Source: Halomonas halocynthiae DSM 14573 (GTDB taxonomy: Bacteria > Pseudomonadota > Gammaproteobacteria > Pseudomonadales > Halomonadaceae). Taken from it: DNA of 64,000 nucleotides. The stretch is taken from the NCBI RefSeq assembly GCF_000425725.1, contig NZ_KE384439.1, positions 219,309 to 283,308 on the forward strand, in the 5' to 3' direction. Within the stretch, counting starts at the first letter, position 1. Each line of letters begins with the position of its first letter. Positions 29,609 to 37,881 of this stretch are shown here, piece after piece. The position numbers and the translations under genes are program-made. Under the pieces are notes generated by a model. It was not told the origin of the DNA. It searched no databases and saw only the letters and a list, made by a program, of their open reading frames with translations.

Positions 29609-30151
29609 TGCCAGCTGCGTCGGTTTGTCGCAGTAAGCCGGGTGTGGTGTGGCTATCACCGCTCTGTGGTTAATAGGGATGCACAGTTTTCTTTAGTGTA
29701 AGAGTGCCATAGCTGCTCTTGAGGCAGTCGGTAATGAGGCGGGTCAGGTTCTTCTGATAGTCGTCGTTGTCATAGGCAACAGGCGCTGTCAGCAGGCCCC
29801 TGGCCCACCTGACTTTCCCGCTGAAGTGTTTAGCGTTTGCGGTAGCTTTCAATGTTTATGCTATTCGAAAGGCATTATCGCTGTTGCAGTGTATGTGGTA
29901 TCTTGCTGGCGGTGATATAACGCTTGTTCGGTGCTGTGTTGGCGTTTTCGTTCCATTGGCGGTGTTTATACTGCGCCTGTCTCTTCTATGGTGATGAAAG
30001 CCGCTGAGATTAGCATAGAACGACGTAAAGTTAGTACAATTTGATTTTTAATATTATTAATGATACGCAGCATTGCGCATTAACATAGCTGCTGCACGTA
30101 TTCCCGCGGAATGTATTGCGTGGGAGCTTAGCTGGAGTCGTTTTTAAGCGC
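29609..30151. other. gene-poor region between the MvaT-like gene and its short neighbour
   Basis: About 540 bases without a supportable gene. A minus-strand frame at 29670-29852 starts only with TTG, has no ribosome site and no recognisable product. The last 150 bases are AT-rich (runs such as tttttaatattattaatga), suggesting a promoter or H-NS-type binding region for the next gene. Confidence 0.5.
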
Positions 30152-30418
30152 ATGAAACATCACTATACGAAGAAACCTATGGATGAGCGTGAAAAGCTTC
30201 GCAAATTCCGCGAACTTGATGATGCGTTTGCTGATGCTTTGCTTGCTTTGGAAAAAGAAACGTCTCAATCTGCCAATGAAAAGCAGGCCTCAGATGACGC
30301 GCTGAGAGAGTCTGATTTTGAGCAACGGCTAGCCGATTTAATGCAAGACTATCAGCAGCCCGCAGCAGACGTCAGTGAGCTGCTAACGACGATGATTGCG
30401 CTTGATAAGTTGACCTAA
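30152..30418 (+). CDS. short protein resembling the MvaT oligomerisation segment, no DNA-binding domain
   Basis: An 88-residue, charged, helical protein (MKHHYTKKPMDEREKLRKFREL…). Near its C-terminus, FEQRLADLMQDYQQPAADVS followed by ELLT aligns without gaps to FKSKLEELMAEFDKTASDVI followed by SLLD of the MvaT-like protein 600 bases upstream, with 9 of 24 residues identical and several conservative changes. The Arg linker and GGNHK DNA-binding end are absent. It could be a partner or antagonist of the MvaT-like protein, or unrelated. The ATG at 30152 is chosen (GGAG 14 bases upstream, a long spacing); an ATG at 30179 and a TTG at 30116 are alternatives. Confidence 0.6.
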   Translation: MKHHYTKKPMDEREKLRKFRELDDAFADALLALEKETSQSANEKQASDDALRESDFEQRLADLMQDYQQPAADVSELLTTMIALDKLT

Positions 30419-30518
30419 AGCCTAAAGCGCAACGCTTTGCTAAACAGCTGTGACGTGAGTCCGAAAACAAGGCGGGCTGACTTATTTGGCAAAGCGAGCG
30501 AAATGAAGTCTTGCCTCC

Positions 30519-31400
30519 TCAACGGTAACGATAGGCTCTTATGCTAGGGAGAAAAGGTTGCTCTTCTAGCCGCTGGTCGCTGCGTATGGCGCGTTGTCGC
30601 TTGTTTGGCGGTTGTTTTTCTGGCTGATTGTGTTCGGGTAGCTGCCCGTCAACGCTGGGTACAAAAAGCGGTAAGGCAATATTCTTTGCCTGACGCACTT
30701 TTCCGTTAGATAGCGGCGTATCAAAAAATAGGTTGGCGCGCATTACAGGAGCCTGTGTCTGCATTTGGGCGAGTGGCTCGCTGCGTTGTATGCTGGCCAA
30801 GGCTTTTAGTTGTTGGCGGATGTGTGCGGCCTCGGTATCCAGAGCCATTAACATGCGCTCGGCATCGTTAACACTCAGTCGCTTGATGGACCGTCCACTG
30901 ACATACCAGGCCAGTTGTACTCTGCGCGTCTTGGCGGGGGCGGTAGGAATTGCTCGCCAGCACTGCTTGATATGTAGCCTGGCCATTCCGCTACCGCTGA
31001 GATGATCGTGCAAGCTGGGATGCCGAAAGGGGATCACTGTTTTGATTTCAGCGATTAGCTTAGGAGCGTCTTGACGAATTGACGCGATCAGTTGAGCAAA
31101 GTGGGCTTTTGCCTGATTGACTGTTGCAACAGCTTCCATAACGGCGGGTCTAGCCGCGACAAGTCCTATGTAGCTATTGGTCGCTCGGCCGTCTTGGCCA
31201 TCCTGATACCAGTAATCAAACAGCGCATTGCGTAACCAGTCGTTGGTTGCCGGCTGTTGGTTTAAAGACCACAGCTGCCCTGGGTTATGTTTCCAGCAGT
31301 CATAGAGTTGTTCACTGGTTTCAACTAACTGTTCATAGGCCCCCTCCAGTTCTGCTAATAGATGGTAGGCTGGGCGCTGGCTGGCATTTTTTACACTCAT
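30519..31400 (-). CDS. tus: probable DNA replication terminus site-binding protein (Tus/Ter family)
   Basis: Tus binds Ter sites and blocks replication forks from one side. The 293-residue protein has no signal or membrane segment and is basic. Several stretches line up in order with recalled E. coli Tus: [20 protein letters not shown] with the helix ending [33 protein letters not shown] with the core block TLRFGWANKHIIKNLHRDE; and [10 protein letters not shown]…PLFVPS with RPVKVQPIARVWY…PLIALI. The basic tail ([17 protein letters not shown]) is extra. Identity is modest, so the call rests on these aligned blocks. It overlaps yacG by four bases (ATGA) and lies in the pilD-coaE-yacG run. Confidence 0.6.
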   Translation of the reverse strand: MSVKNASQRPAYHLLAELEGAYEQLVETSEQLYDCWKHNPGQLWSLNQQPATNDWLRNALFDYWYQDGQDGRATNSYIGLVAARPAVMEAVATVNQAKAHFAQLIASIRQDAPKLIAEIKTVIPFRHPSLHDHLSGSGMARLHIKQCWRAIPTAPAKTRRVQLAWYVSGRSIKRLSVNDAERMLMALDTEAAHIRQQLKALASIQRSEPLAQMQTQAPVMRANLFFDTPLSNGKVRQAKNIALPLFVPSVDGQLPEHNQPEKQPPNKRQRAIRSDQRLEEQPFLPSIRAYRYR

Positions 31401-31663
31401 GATCTGGCGTTATCCAGCCCGGCACTAGCGAGCAGGATATCTAGATCGGCCTCGTCCATTGCGGGTTCGCCGGCAATCCGGTGTGATTCATCTGCCCAAG
31501 CGCCCAGGTCTATTATTCGGCAGCGTTGACTGCAAAATGGGCGATAAGGGCTCTGCTCGCTCCAGGTCACACGTGTTTGACAGTGTGGGCAGCCAACTTC
31601 AAGAGCGGGCTGGGTGTTGTTGAGTTGTTCGCCAAGTTGTTTACGAGGTTGTTGTTTCGCCAT
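31397..31663 (-). CDS. yacG: DNA gyrase inhibitor YacG, zinc protein
   Basis: A small zinc-binding protein that binds GyrB and inhibits gyrase. The Cys4 site is visible as CPHC and CSQRC (about residues 25-28 and 44-48), followed by the family tail [15 protein letters not shown]. At 88 residues it is longer than E. coli YacG (65) because of an N-terminal polar stretch and a longer C-terminus. It is 42 bases downstream of coaE, the usual partner, and overlaps the Tus-like gene at its end. Confidence 0.93.
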   Translation of the reverse strand: MAKQQPRKQLGEQLNNTQPALEVGCPHCQTRVTWSEQSPYRPFCSQRCRIIDLGAWADESHRIAGEPAMDEADLDILLASAGLDNARS

Positions 31664-31705
31664 CGGTTAATGGGTCTCTTCTAGGGGGCGGCTGGCAAGA
31701 ATGCC

Positions 31706-32338
31706 TTATCGATGTTTGTTGGGCAAACAGTCAAGTTGGCGATATTTCAGGTTGAGCATATCGATCTGGGCATCCAGTGATTCTTGGTCGCGGCTATTGT
31801 CGAGTACCTCATCGGCTTTTTCCAAGCGTTGCTCGCGAGACATTTGAGCGGCCAGGATTGCGCGGGCTCCTGCTTCATTGACGCCGTCACGTTGCACGGT
31901 GCGAGCGACCTGCATTGCTTCGGGAACATCAATGACCAAAATACGGTCAACCAAGTCCACTTGTCCAGACTCCAGCAATAGTGGTGAAACCAGTAGGGCA
32001 TACGGTGCCTGGCTGCACCGGAAGGCGTTGAGCTGTTTAGTAAGGCGTTGTCGTATTTGTGGGTGCGTTACCGACTCTAGCCACTGGCGCTCGTGTACAT
32101 CAGCAAAAACGACGTTGCGCAGTGCGCTCCTTTTCAGCATGCCTTGTGCATCAAGCATATTGCTGCCGTAGCGTTTGACGATAGCGGCGAGGGCAGGGCT
32201 GCCTGGTGCAACAACCTCGCGTGCCACGTCGTCGGCATCAACCCAAGGAATGTTATAACGCTCGAAGCTGCGGGCGACGGTAGATTTCCCAGAAGCAATA
32301 CCGCCGGTGACGCCAATGATTGGGGTGTTTTGCGTCAT
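31706..32338 (-). CDS. coaE: dephospho-CoA kinase
   Basis: Last step of coenzyme A synthesis, phosphorylating the ribose 3'-OH. The 210-residue product has the P-loop GVTGGIASGKSTV at the N-terminus, DADDVAREV and the LLVSPLLLESG region. The ATG at 32338 is used because it gives the normal N-terminus (MTQNTPIIGVTGGI); an upstream TTG would overlap pilD. It starts one base after the pilD stop, the usual pilD-coaE-yacG order. Confidence 0.96.
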   Translation of the reverse strand: MTQNTPIIGVTGGIASGKSTVARSFERYNIPWVDADDVAREVVAPGSPALAAIVKRYGSNMLDAQGMLKRSALRNVVFADVHERQWLESVTHPQIRQRLTKQLNAFRCSQAPYALLVSPLLLESGQVDLVDRILVIDVPEAMQVARTVQRDGVNEAGARAILAAQMSREQRLEKADEVLDNSRDQESLDAQIDMLNLKYRQLDCLPNKHR

Positions 32339-32339
32339 G

Positions 32340-33200
32340 TCAGGGTGAGATCCTTGCAAAGAGTGTGAGCAGGGGCGTGCTGGTGAGTAAGGCTAACCAG
32401 CCGGCCAGTGCCAGCCAAGGGCCAAAGGGTAGAGGTTTACCTCGCAGCTCAGGGCTTAGGTGTTGAATCAATACGCCAGCAACGGCACCGATACCGGCAG
32501 AAATCAAAAGTAGTGTTGGCAGGTATTGCCACCCGAGCCATGCACCTAATGCGGCCAGTAGTTTGAAATCACCGTACCCCATACCTTCTTTGCCAGTCGC
32601 TAGTTTAAACAGCCAGTAAAGACTCCATAGTAGCAGGTAGCCCAGCATGGCACCGATGACTGCATCATCAAGCGCTGATGGGTGAAAGGTTACTTGATAA
32701 AGCAGGCCTGCCCATAGCAGGGGGAGTGTTAGTGTATCGGGTAGCAGCTGGGTGCGTGCATCAATTACCGCTAGGGCCAGCAAAGTAAAGCAAGCGCCAG
32801 CAATAAAAAGGCTCTGTAGGGTAGCGCCATAGACGGCTAGCGTAGCTAAAGCGATTAGCGCACTTGCTAGCTCAACGAGAGGGTAGTGTAAGCTGATTTG
32901 TTGGCCGCAGTGAGCGCAGCGGCCGCGGCGTTTTAGCCAGCCCAGTAGTGGCAGATTGTCATGCCAGGCAATGGGAGTGTGGCAGTCAGGACAGCGGGAT
33001 GGCGGTCGTAGTAGGTTAAGGGGAGCTTTGGTGTGCTGCTCGAGCATGGCTGAGCCCAAGGTTTCATGTGCTTGCTTTTGCCATTCGTGAGCCATCATTT
33101 TTGGGAGCCGGTAGATCACGACATTGAGAAAACTACCGATACATAGACCCAGTACAGCGGTTAATCCCCATAACAGAACGTTTGGTGAGTTTAAGGGCAC
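32340..33200 (-). CDS. pilD: type IV prepilin peptidase / N-methyltransferase
   Basis: Inner-membrane aspartic protease that cleaves and N-methylates type IV pilin and type II secretion pseudopilins. The 286-residue product has the N-terminal GSFLNVVIYRLP, the zinc-binding Cys pairs (CPDC and CAHC, about residues 65-100), and both catalytic aspartates (VIDARTQLLPD and GMGYGDFKLLAALG). The GTG at 33200 is preferred because aagga lies seven bases upstream; the ATG at 33236 lacks a ribosome site. The usual pilB and pilC partners are not adjacent: nagZ lies divergently upstream. Confidence 0.95.
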   Translation of the reverse strand: MPLNSPNVLLWGLTAVLGLCIGSFLNVVIYRLPKMMAHEWQKQAHETLGSAMLEQHTKAPLNLLRPPSRCPDCHTPIAWHDNLPLLGWLKRRGRCAHCGQQISLHYPLVELASALIALATLAVYGATLQSLFIAGACFTLLALAVIDARTQLLPDTLTLPLLWAGLLYQVTFHPSALDDAVIGAMLGYLLLWSLYWLFKLATGKEGMGYGDFKLLAALGAWLGWQYLPTLLLISAGIGAVAGVLIQHLSPELRGKPLPFGPWLALAGWLALLTSTPLLTLFARISP

Positions 33201-33328
33201 GTTAAGTTCCTTTTTACGCTGTTGTCGCAATGTCATTCTACGACCTGTATAGCAGTTTGCCGAGCCGACTGTCGCCTTCGGGATGATTGGTCTAGAATCT
33301 TCAGCCTTGATCTCTTCAGGAAGTAAAA

Positions 33329-34342
33329 ATGACCCACACACTCGGACCGGTAATGCTGGACCTAGAAGGCCCCCAGCTACGCAACGAGGAACGCGATCTT
33401 TTGCGTCATGAATCTGTAGGCGGTGTCATCCTGTTTGGCCGTAACGTGGAAGAGGCCAGCCAGGTGCGCGAGCTGTGCCGTGATATTCGCCGTGTACGTC
33501 CAGAGCTGTTGCTGGCTATGGACCAAGAAGGTGGTCGCGTACAGCGGCTGCGCCAGGGGGTGACTCGCCTCCCTTCCATGGCGCGGCTTGCTAAGGCTGC
33601 CATGTCAGTGCCTAAGGATGCTCAGCGTCTTTGCCGTGATGCGGGCTGGCTGCTAGGAATGGAGATGGCGGCTTGCGGGTTGGATATCACCTTTGCGCCG
33701 GTACTGGATGTTGATACCGGGCTTTCATCGGTCATCGGTGACCGTAGCTTCAGCTCGGACCCAGAATGGGTGACGGCGCTGGCAGGCGCTCTGGTTGAAG
33801 GGCTTGGTAGCGCAGGTATGGCGGCTGTTGGCAAACACTACCCCGGTCACGGTGGTGTGGTGGCAGATTCTCACCTTGAGTTGCCGGTAGATGATCGTCC
33901 TATGTCTGAGATCATGGAGATTGACCTCCGGCCTTTCAGGCAACTGGCCTCTCAGCTTGGTGGTGTGATGCCAGCGCATGTGGTGTATCCGCAGTTTGAT
34001 CACCGTCCTGCAGGGTTCTCTCCGCTATGGTTGGGCCTGCTGCGAGAGACCCTGGATTTTAAAGGAACGATTTTTTCGGACGATTTGAGCATGCTGGGTG
34101 CCTGTAGTGCCGGCTCACCCAGCGAGCGTGCAGAGCAGGCGCTAACCGCCGGCTGTGACATGCTGTTGGTATGCAATGACCGTGCTGCGGCGCTTGAGAT
34201 TGTCGATTTTTGTATTGGCAAAGGAACTCGGCGCCCAGAAAAGCTGCGTTATGGCCGAGCCAGGCCGGACTTGGATGCGTTGGAGGCACTGGGGCGCTGG
34301 CGCCGCGTGCATGCCCACCTGGAGTCGTTGTGTGATAGTTGA
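33329..34342 (+). CDS. nagZ: beta-N-acetylhexosaminidase NagZ
   Basis: Cytosolic glycoside hydrolase family 3 enzyme that removes GlcNAc from anhydromuropeptides during peptidoglycan recycling. The 337-residue product has MDQEGGRVQRL, the catalytic loop KHYPGHGGVVADSHLELP and the nucleophile Asp in IFSDDLSMLGA. No signal peptide. Good SD (caggaag) before the ATG. In some relatives its product modulates AmpC induction; no ampC is seen here. Confidence 0.96.
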   Translation: MTHTLGPVMLDLEGPQLRNEERDLLRHESVGGVILFGRNVEEASQVRELCRDIRRVRPELLLAMDQEGGRVQRLRQGVTRLPSMARLAKAAMSVPKDAQRLCRDAGWLLGMEMAACGLDITFAPVLDVDTGLSSVIGDRSFSSDPEWVTALAGALVEGLGSAGMAAVGKHYPGHGGVVADSHLELPVDDRPMSEIMEIDLRPFRQLASQLGGVMPAHVVYPQFDHRPAGFSPLWLGLLRETLDFKGTIFSDDLSMLGACSAGSPSERAEQALTAGCDMLLVCNDRAAALEIVDFCIGKGTRRPEKLRYGRARPDLDALEALGRWRRVHAHLESLCDS

Positions 34343-34427
34343 TTGATTGCGCCTCAGGGGTGGCAATTAAAATCGGGCTAGTATTTTTCGTTTTGAACCC
34401 TTCTGTTAAATCTGGCGAGACCCTTTG

Positions 34428-35000
34428 ATGTCAAAACACGAAGCTGCCAATGAGTTGGATACCATGCGTGCGGTAATGGATACTGCTGACTGCCTGATTT
34501 CTTGTCAGGAGGTTGAGTGGGCGCTTGATCGTATGGCGGATGAAATGACCCGTGATCTGGGAGATAAGCTGCCGGTATTTTACTGTGTAATGAACGGGGG
34601 GTTGATTACCACGGGTCATTTGCTGACTCGCTTGGGTTTTCCATTAGAAGTGGATTATCTGCATGCTACCCGCTATCGCGGCACAACGCGTGGTGGTGAG
34701 CTTTTCTGGCGGGTATCGCCGGAGATTCCTATGGCGGATCGTCACGTGGTCATTGTTGATGACATTCTTGATGAAGGGGCTACGCTGGCGGCAATTCTTG
34801 AGTACTGCCATCAGGCGGGTGCGGCGAGTGTTTCCACAGCGGTATTGGTTGATAAGCGCCACGACCGTAAAGCCGTGCCTCACTTGAAGGCTGACTACTG
34901 TAGTCTAGAAGTTGCTGATCGCTACGTGTTTGGCTTCGGCATGGACTATAAAGGGTACTGGCGTAATGCGCCGGGTATCTTTGCGCCCCAGGGTATGTAG
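34428..35000 (+). CDS. hpt: hypoxanthine-guanine phosphoribosyltransferase
   Basis: Purine salvage enzyme of the type I PRTase fold, 190 residues. The PRPP-binding motif is HVVIVDDILDEGATLAAIL, and the C-terminal substrate region is VADRYVFGFGMDYKGYWRN. The form matches the Pseudomonas/Halomonas enzyme placed after nagZ. The ATG at 34428 is used; a TTG just upstream is in frame but unnecessary. Confidence 0.92.
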   Translation: MSKHEAANELDTMRAVMDTADCLISCQEVEWALDRMADEMTRDLGDKLPVFYCVMNGGLITTGHLLTRLGFPLEVDYLHATRYRGTTRGGELFWRVSPEIPMADRHVVIVDDILDEGATLAAILEYCHQAGAASVSTAVLVDKRHDRKAVPHLKADYCSLEVADRYVFGFGMDYKGYWRNAPGIFAPQGM

Positions 35001-35029
35001 TACTTCGGCCGGTTGAAGCGTAACGTCTG

Positions 35030-35071
35030 TGTTGAGTGTTGAGTGTTGAGTGTTGGGTGTTGGGTGTTGGG
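35030..35071 (+). repeat. heptamer tandem repeat (three tgttgag then three tgttggg)
   Basis: Six head-to-tail 7-base units without interruption: three tgttgag followed by three tgttggg, then a partial tgtg. It sits in the 89-base gap between hpt and the YiiX-like gene and ends six bases before that gene's Shine-Dalgarno aagga, so copy-number change would alter the 5' leader length. Confidence 0.95.
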
Positions 35072-35089
35072 TGTGTAAGGACATCACTG

Positions 35090-35887
35090 ATGAAAACAAA
35101 AAAAACATTACGCACCCGGGTTGGTGAATGGTTGAGCCGCTACTTGAGCAGGCCACTGCCAGGCGCAGCAACTCTGATGCCCACGGATTTAGCTAGCCTG
35201 GAAGCGTGTTTGCGGCCAGGTGATGTGTTGTTGGTTGAGGGGAATACGCGGGTTAGTACTGCAATCAAGTACTTGACGCAATCTACCTGGTCGCATGCGG
35301 CGTTGTATGTTGGGGATGCTTACGAGGAAGCTGGGGGTGGGAGCCATGCGTTAATTGAAGCAGATATCCAAGAGGGAGTGCGGTGCATTCCCGTTTCCAC
35401 CTATGGCGACTCCCATTGTCGGATCTGCCGACCAGTGGGCCTGACAGACGAAGAGCTGGCAGGCGTTATTGATTTTGCTGGCCAGCGGCTAGGGTTTCAG
35501 TATGACCTTCGTCATGTGGCTGATTTGGCTCGCTACTTGTTGCCAACTCCGCCTGTGCCATCACGTTGGCGGCGCTACTTTTTGGCTTTGGGGAGTGGTG
35601 ATCCGACTCGCGCAATATGCTCGACGCTGTTGGCGCAGGCGTTTCAATCGATTGATTATCCTATTTTGCCGCGTATTGCGCCGGCCCAGTCGCTAGAGCC
35701 TGGGTGTCATGGCCAGGATATTCAGGTGCTTTATCCTCGCCACTATAGCCACTTCGTGCCGCGTGATTTTGACGTGTCGCCATATTTTCAGGTGATTAAG
35801 CCGACATTGGACAGCAATTTTGATCATCGTCGTTTAATTTGGGGAGAGGTGTCTTCATCAGGCGCGGCAAGTATCGACTCTGCGTGA
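35090..35887 (+). CDS. YiiX/YebB-like permuted NlpC/P60 cysteine hydrolase
   Basis: A 265-residue papain-like hydrolase of the permuted NlpC/P60 superfamily, with likely peptidase or amidase activity on cell-wall or lipid-linked substrates. The family order is visible: RPGDVLLVEGN, then catalytic His in TWSHAALYVG, and the nucleophile Cys late in the chain (RAICSTLLAQAF). No clear signal peptide; the N-terminus is basic (KTKKTLRTRVGEW). The ATG at 35090 has aagga eight bases upstream; an earlier in-frame ATG would translate the heptamer repeat. Its 3' end overlaps the convergent glycerophosphodiesterase gene by 64 bases. Confidence 0.82.
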   Translation: MKTKKTLRTRVGEWLSRYLSRPLPGAATLMPTDLASLEACLRPGDVLLVEGNTRVSTAIKYLTQSTWSHAALYVGDAYEEAGGGSHALIEADIQEGVRCIPVSTYGDSHCRICRPVGLTDEELAGVIDFAGQRLGFQYDLRHVADLARYLLPTPPVPSRWRRYFLALGSGDPTRAICSTLLAQAFQSIDYPILPRIAPAQSLEPGCHGQDIQVLYPRHYSHFVPRDFDVSPYFQVIKPTLDSNFDHRRLIWGEVSSSGAASIDSA

Positions 35888-36651
35888 TGTGAGTCAGGTA
35901 GGTTAGCTGAGGTATTGCTAAACAGTGTGGGATCGTCACTTATCACTGCCGTGGTGCCCCACTTCCAAAAAGGAATGAAGCGAGCGGGATCATTAGCCGT
36001 AAAACAGATCAGCGGATAACCTGCGCTGCTTACTGCGCGGGCCCGTTGTTGAGTGAGCTTTTTCCAGTTGGCATGCAGGCTCCAAGCCTGAATTGATTGG
36101 CAGCGTGCCTGCCAGTCGCTAGGGACGCGATCAAACAGGCAGCCTAGTGCTAGCTGATCTGTGCTGGCTAGTGCGCGCGCATGGGCCAGCGCCTTGGCGC
36201 TAAAAGATGAGACCACGTATTTTTCGCTAGGTAGCGCTTTCATCAAGACGGGAATGGCGGCTTCTGCTAATGCCGCTGGGTCATGCCCGCGATTGACTTT
36301 CAACTCTAGGTTGACACCCATTTTCAGTGTTTTCAGCAGCGCCAGCATGTCAGCCAGTGTGGCCATGCGCTCGCCGGTAAAGTCTGGGCTGAACCAGCTA
36401 CCGACGTCGAGGGCTTTGGCGTCAGCCAGGTTCATGTCGCGCAGGCGTCCCCGGCCATTGCTACACCGGTTGACGTCTCGGTCGTGCCAGATCACAGCGG
36501 TGTTATCACCCAGTAGCTGGACGTCCAGTTCGACCCACTGGCAGCCAGCGGTATGCGCAGCACGAACTGCCGACAGGGTGTTCTCTGGCGCATGGGCTGA
36601 AAGGCCGCGATGAGCAATAAGGCGTGGCAGCTTGATATGAGGGTGAGACAC
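35824..36651 (-). CDS. glycerophosphodiester phosphodiesterase
   Basis: Cytosolic UgpQ-type enzyme that releases glycerol-3-phosphate from glycerophosphodiesters. The TIM-barrel motifs are RLIAHRGLSAHAPENTLSA, VELDVQLLGDNTAVIWHDRDVNRC and NLELKVNRG, all complete. The GTG at 36651 gives 275 residues and a family-like N-terminus; an ATG at 36723 would add 24 residues, and starts further back would run into the L,D-transpeptidase gene. Its stop lies inside the convergent YiiX-like gene. Confidence 0.92.
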   Translation of the reverse strand: MSHPHIKLPRLIAHRGLSAHAPENTLSAVRAAHTAGCQWVELDVQLLGDNTAVIWHDRDVNRCSNGRGRLRDMNLADAKALDVGSWFSPDFTGERMATLADMLALLKTLKMGVNLELKVNRGHDPAALAEAAIPVLMKALPSEKYVVSSFSAKALAHARALASTDQLALGCLFDRVPSDWQARCQSIQAWSLHANWKKLTQQRARAVSSAGYPLICFTANDPARFIPFWKWGTTAVISDDPTLFSNTSANLPDSHHAESILAAPDEDTSPQIKRR

Positions 36652-36727
36652 GGTATTTCCGAGCGTTAGACAATAATTAAGCCGTGAAGGCAGCGGGATG
36701 GTGGCCCGCTGCCAGTTGGTCATTCGC

Positions 36728-37762
36728 TCAACCGTCGATAGATAAGCGGTCAATGAATGTAGCAGCGGCTTCGTGGTTGACGTTTTGATACATTGTTGCA
36801 GGGGCTTCTGGCTGAGAAGGAACATCGCCAAGAGCGACTGGCATTCCGCTAGGGACTTCAACAACTTTGCGCAGCTTGGCGTAATCAACAGGGTAGTCGA
36901 GGTCTTTTGTGGCGGCATCGACAGCAGCTAGAGCTTCGGTGACCCGCTGCATTGTTTTTTCTGTTTCTTCGTCTAGGTAGGGGTAGGCTTGCACATAGAG
37001 GTGCTCGTCATTCCAACCCAGTTTGAAGCTTTCGTTGACCAAGCGGACAGACGTGCCAAGGGGAAGGCGGGGGAAGAGATTTTCAATATCTTCTGGCAGC
37101 ATGCGAATACAGCCATGGGTGACTCGCATACCAACACCGTCAGGCTTGTTGGTGCCGTGGATTAAATAGCCTGGGATGCCCAAGCGCATTTTGTGATTAC
37201 CCATCGGGTTGTCTGGCCCTGCAGGCACGACGGCAGGCAACGGGTTGCCTGCTTCAGCATGTTCTTTGCGAATCGACTGCGGCGGGATCCACGTGGGATT
37301 TTCGACCTTCTCGGTAATGGTGGTTTTCCCTAATGGGGTTTTCCAGTCCATGCGTCCGACGGCGATCGGGTAGGTCTCTACTTCGTCTTTACCGGGCGGG
37401 TAGTAATAAAGACGCATTTCAGCGACGTTGACAACAACACCTTCACGCGGTGCGTCAGGTAAAATGAACTGTCCTGGAATCATGACTTCGGTACCTTTTC
37501 CAGGGTACCACACGCTGACGTCAGGATTGGCGCGCACCATGGCTTCATAGCCAATGCCATGCTGGTGGCCGATGTCAATCAAGGTGTCGTCTTCCTTGGC
37601 CGTTACGGCGTAAAGTTCTCCGACGACGTCTACATTCTCAGGTAGCGGAAAGGCTTTGCGTGCTGACGTTTCACCGATGGCGGGCATGGAAAGTGCAAGC
37701 CCAGTAGCTATTACTAACGTTAAGGCCGATCGGTGGGTCAGTAGGGACAGAGCTTTTAGCAT
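36728..37762 (-). CDS. exported L,D-transpeptidase (YkuD domain)
   Basis: Periplasmic cross-linking or lipoprotein-attaching enzyme of the ErfK/YbiS group. The 344-residue product has an N-terminal signal peptide (LTHRSALTLVIATGLALSMP), a LysM-like segment (KEDDTLIDIGHQHGIGYEAM, about 55-80) and a YkuD domain with the catalytic block MRVTHGCIRMLPEDI (His, Gly, Cys). The ATG at 37762 is preferred because cggaaa lies upstream; the earlier ATG at 37786 has no ribosome site. A 119-base gap follows mfd. Confidence 0.94.
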   Translation of the reverse strand: MLKALSLLTHRSALTLVIATGLALSMPAIGETSARKAFPLPENVDVVGELYAVTAKEDDTLIDIGHQHGIGYEAMVRANPDVSVWYPGKGTEVMIPGQFILPDAPREGVVVNVAEMRLYYYPPGKDEVETYPIAVGRMDWKTPLGKTTITEKVENPTWIPPQSIRKEHAEAGNPLPAVVPAGPDNPMGNHKMRLGIPGYLIHGTNKPDGVGMRVTHGCIRMLPEDIENLFPRLPLGTSVRLVNESFKLGWNDEHLYVQAYPYLDEETEKTMQRVTEALAAVDAATKDLDYPVDYAKLRKVVEVPSGMPVALGDVPSQPEAPATMYQNVNHEAAATFIDRLSIDG

Positions 37763-37881
37763 GTTGATTTCCGTAGTGGCTTCCATTCGATTGATTGTGG
37801 CGTCGTGGGTAAAAGCGCCGATAGCTTAAGTATCACAGTGTACGATTGTTGGGTAGTGTATTGTATTTTTCATGGTTTGAG

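Noticed and set aside
29670-29852. Minus-strand 60-codon frame in the gap after the MvaT-like gene
   Set aside because: TTG start, no ribosome site, no recognisable product; treated as non-coding.
30519-31400. Ter site within or near the Tus-like gene
   Set aside because: The imperfect palindrome gactgttgcaacagc at about 31119-31133 only loosely recalls the Ter core and is inside coding sequence.
35030-35071. CRISPR-like array
   Set aside because: Units are 7 bases with no spacers; a simple tandem repeat.
36652-36918. 89-residue N-terminal extension of the glycerophosphodiesterase
   Set aside because: Most of it overlaps the L,D-transpeptidase gene and shows no domain; the family N-terminus begins near 36651.
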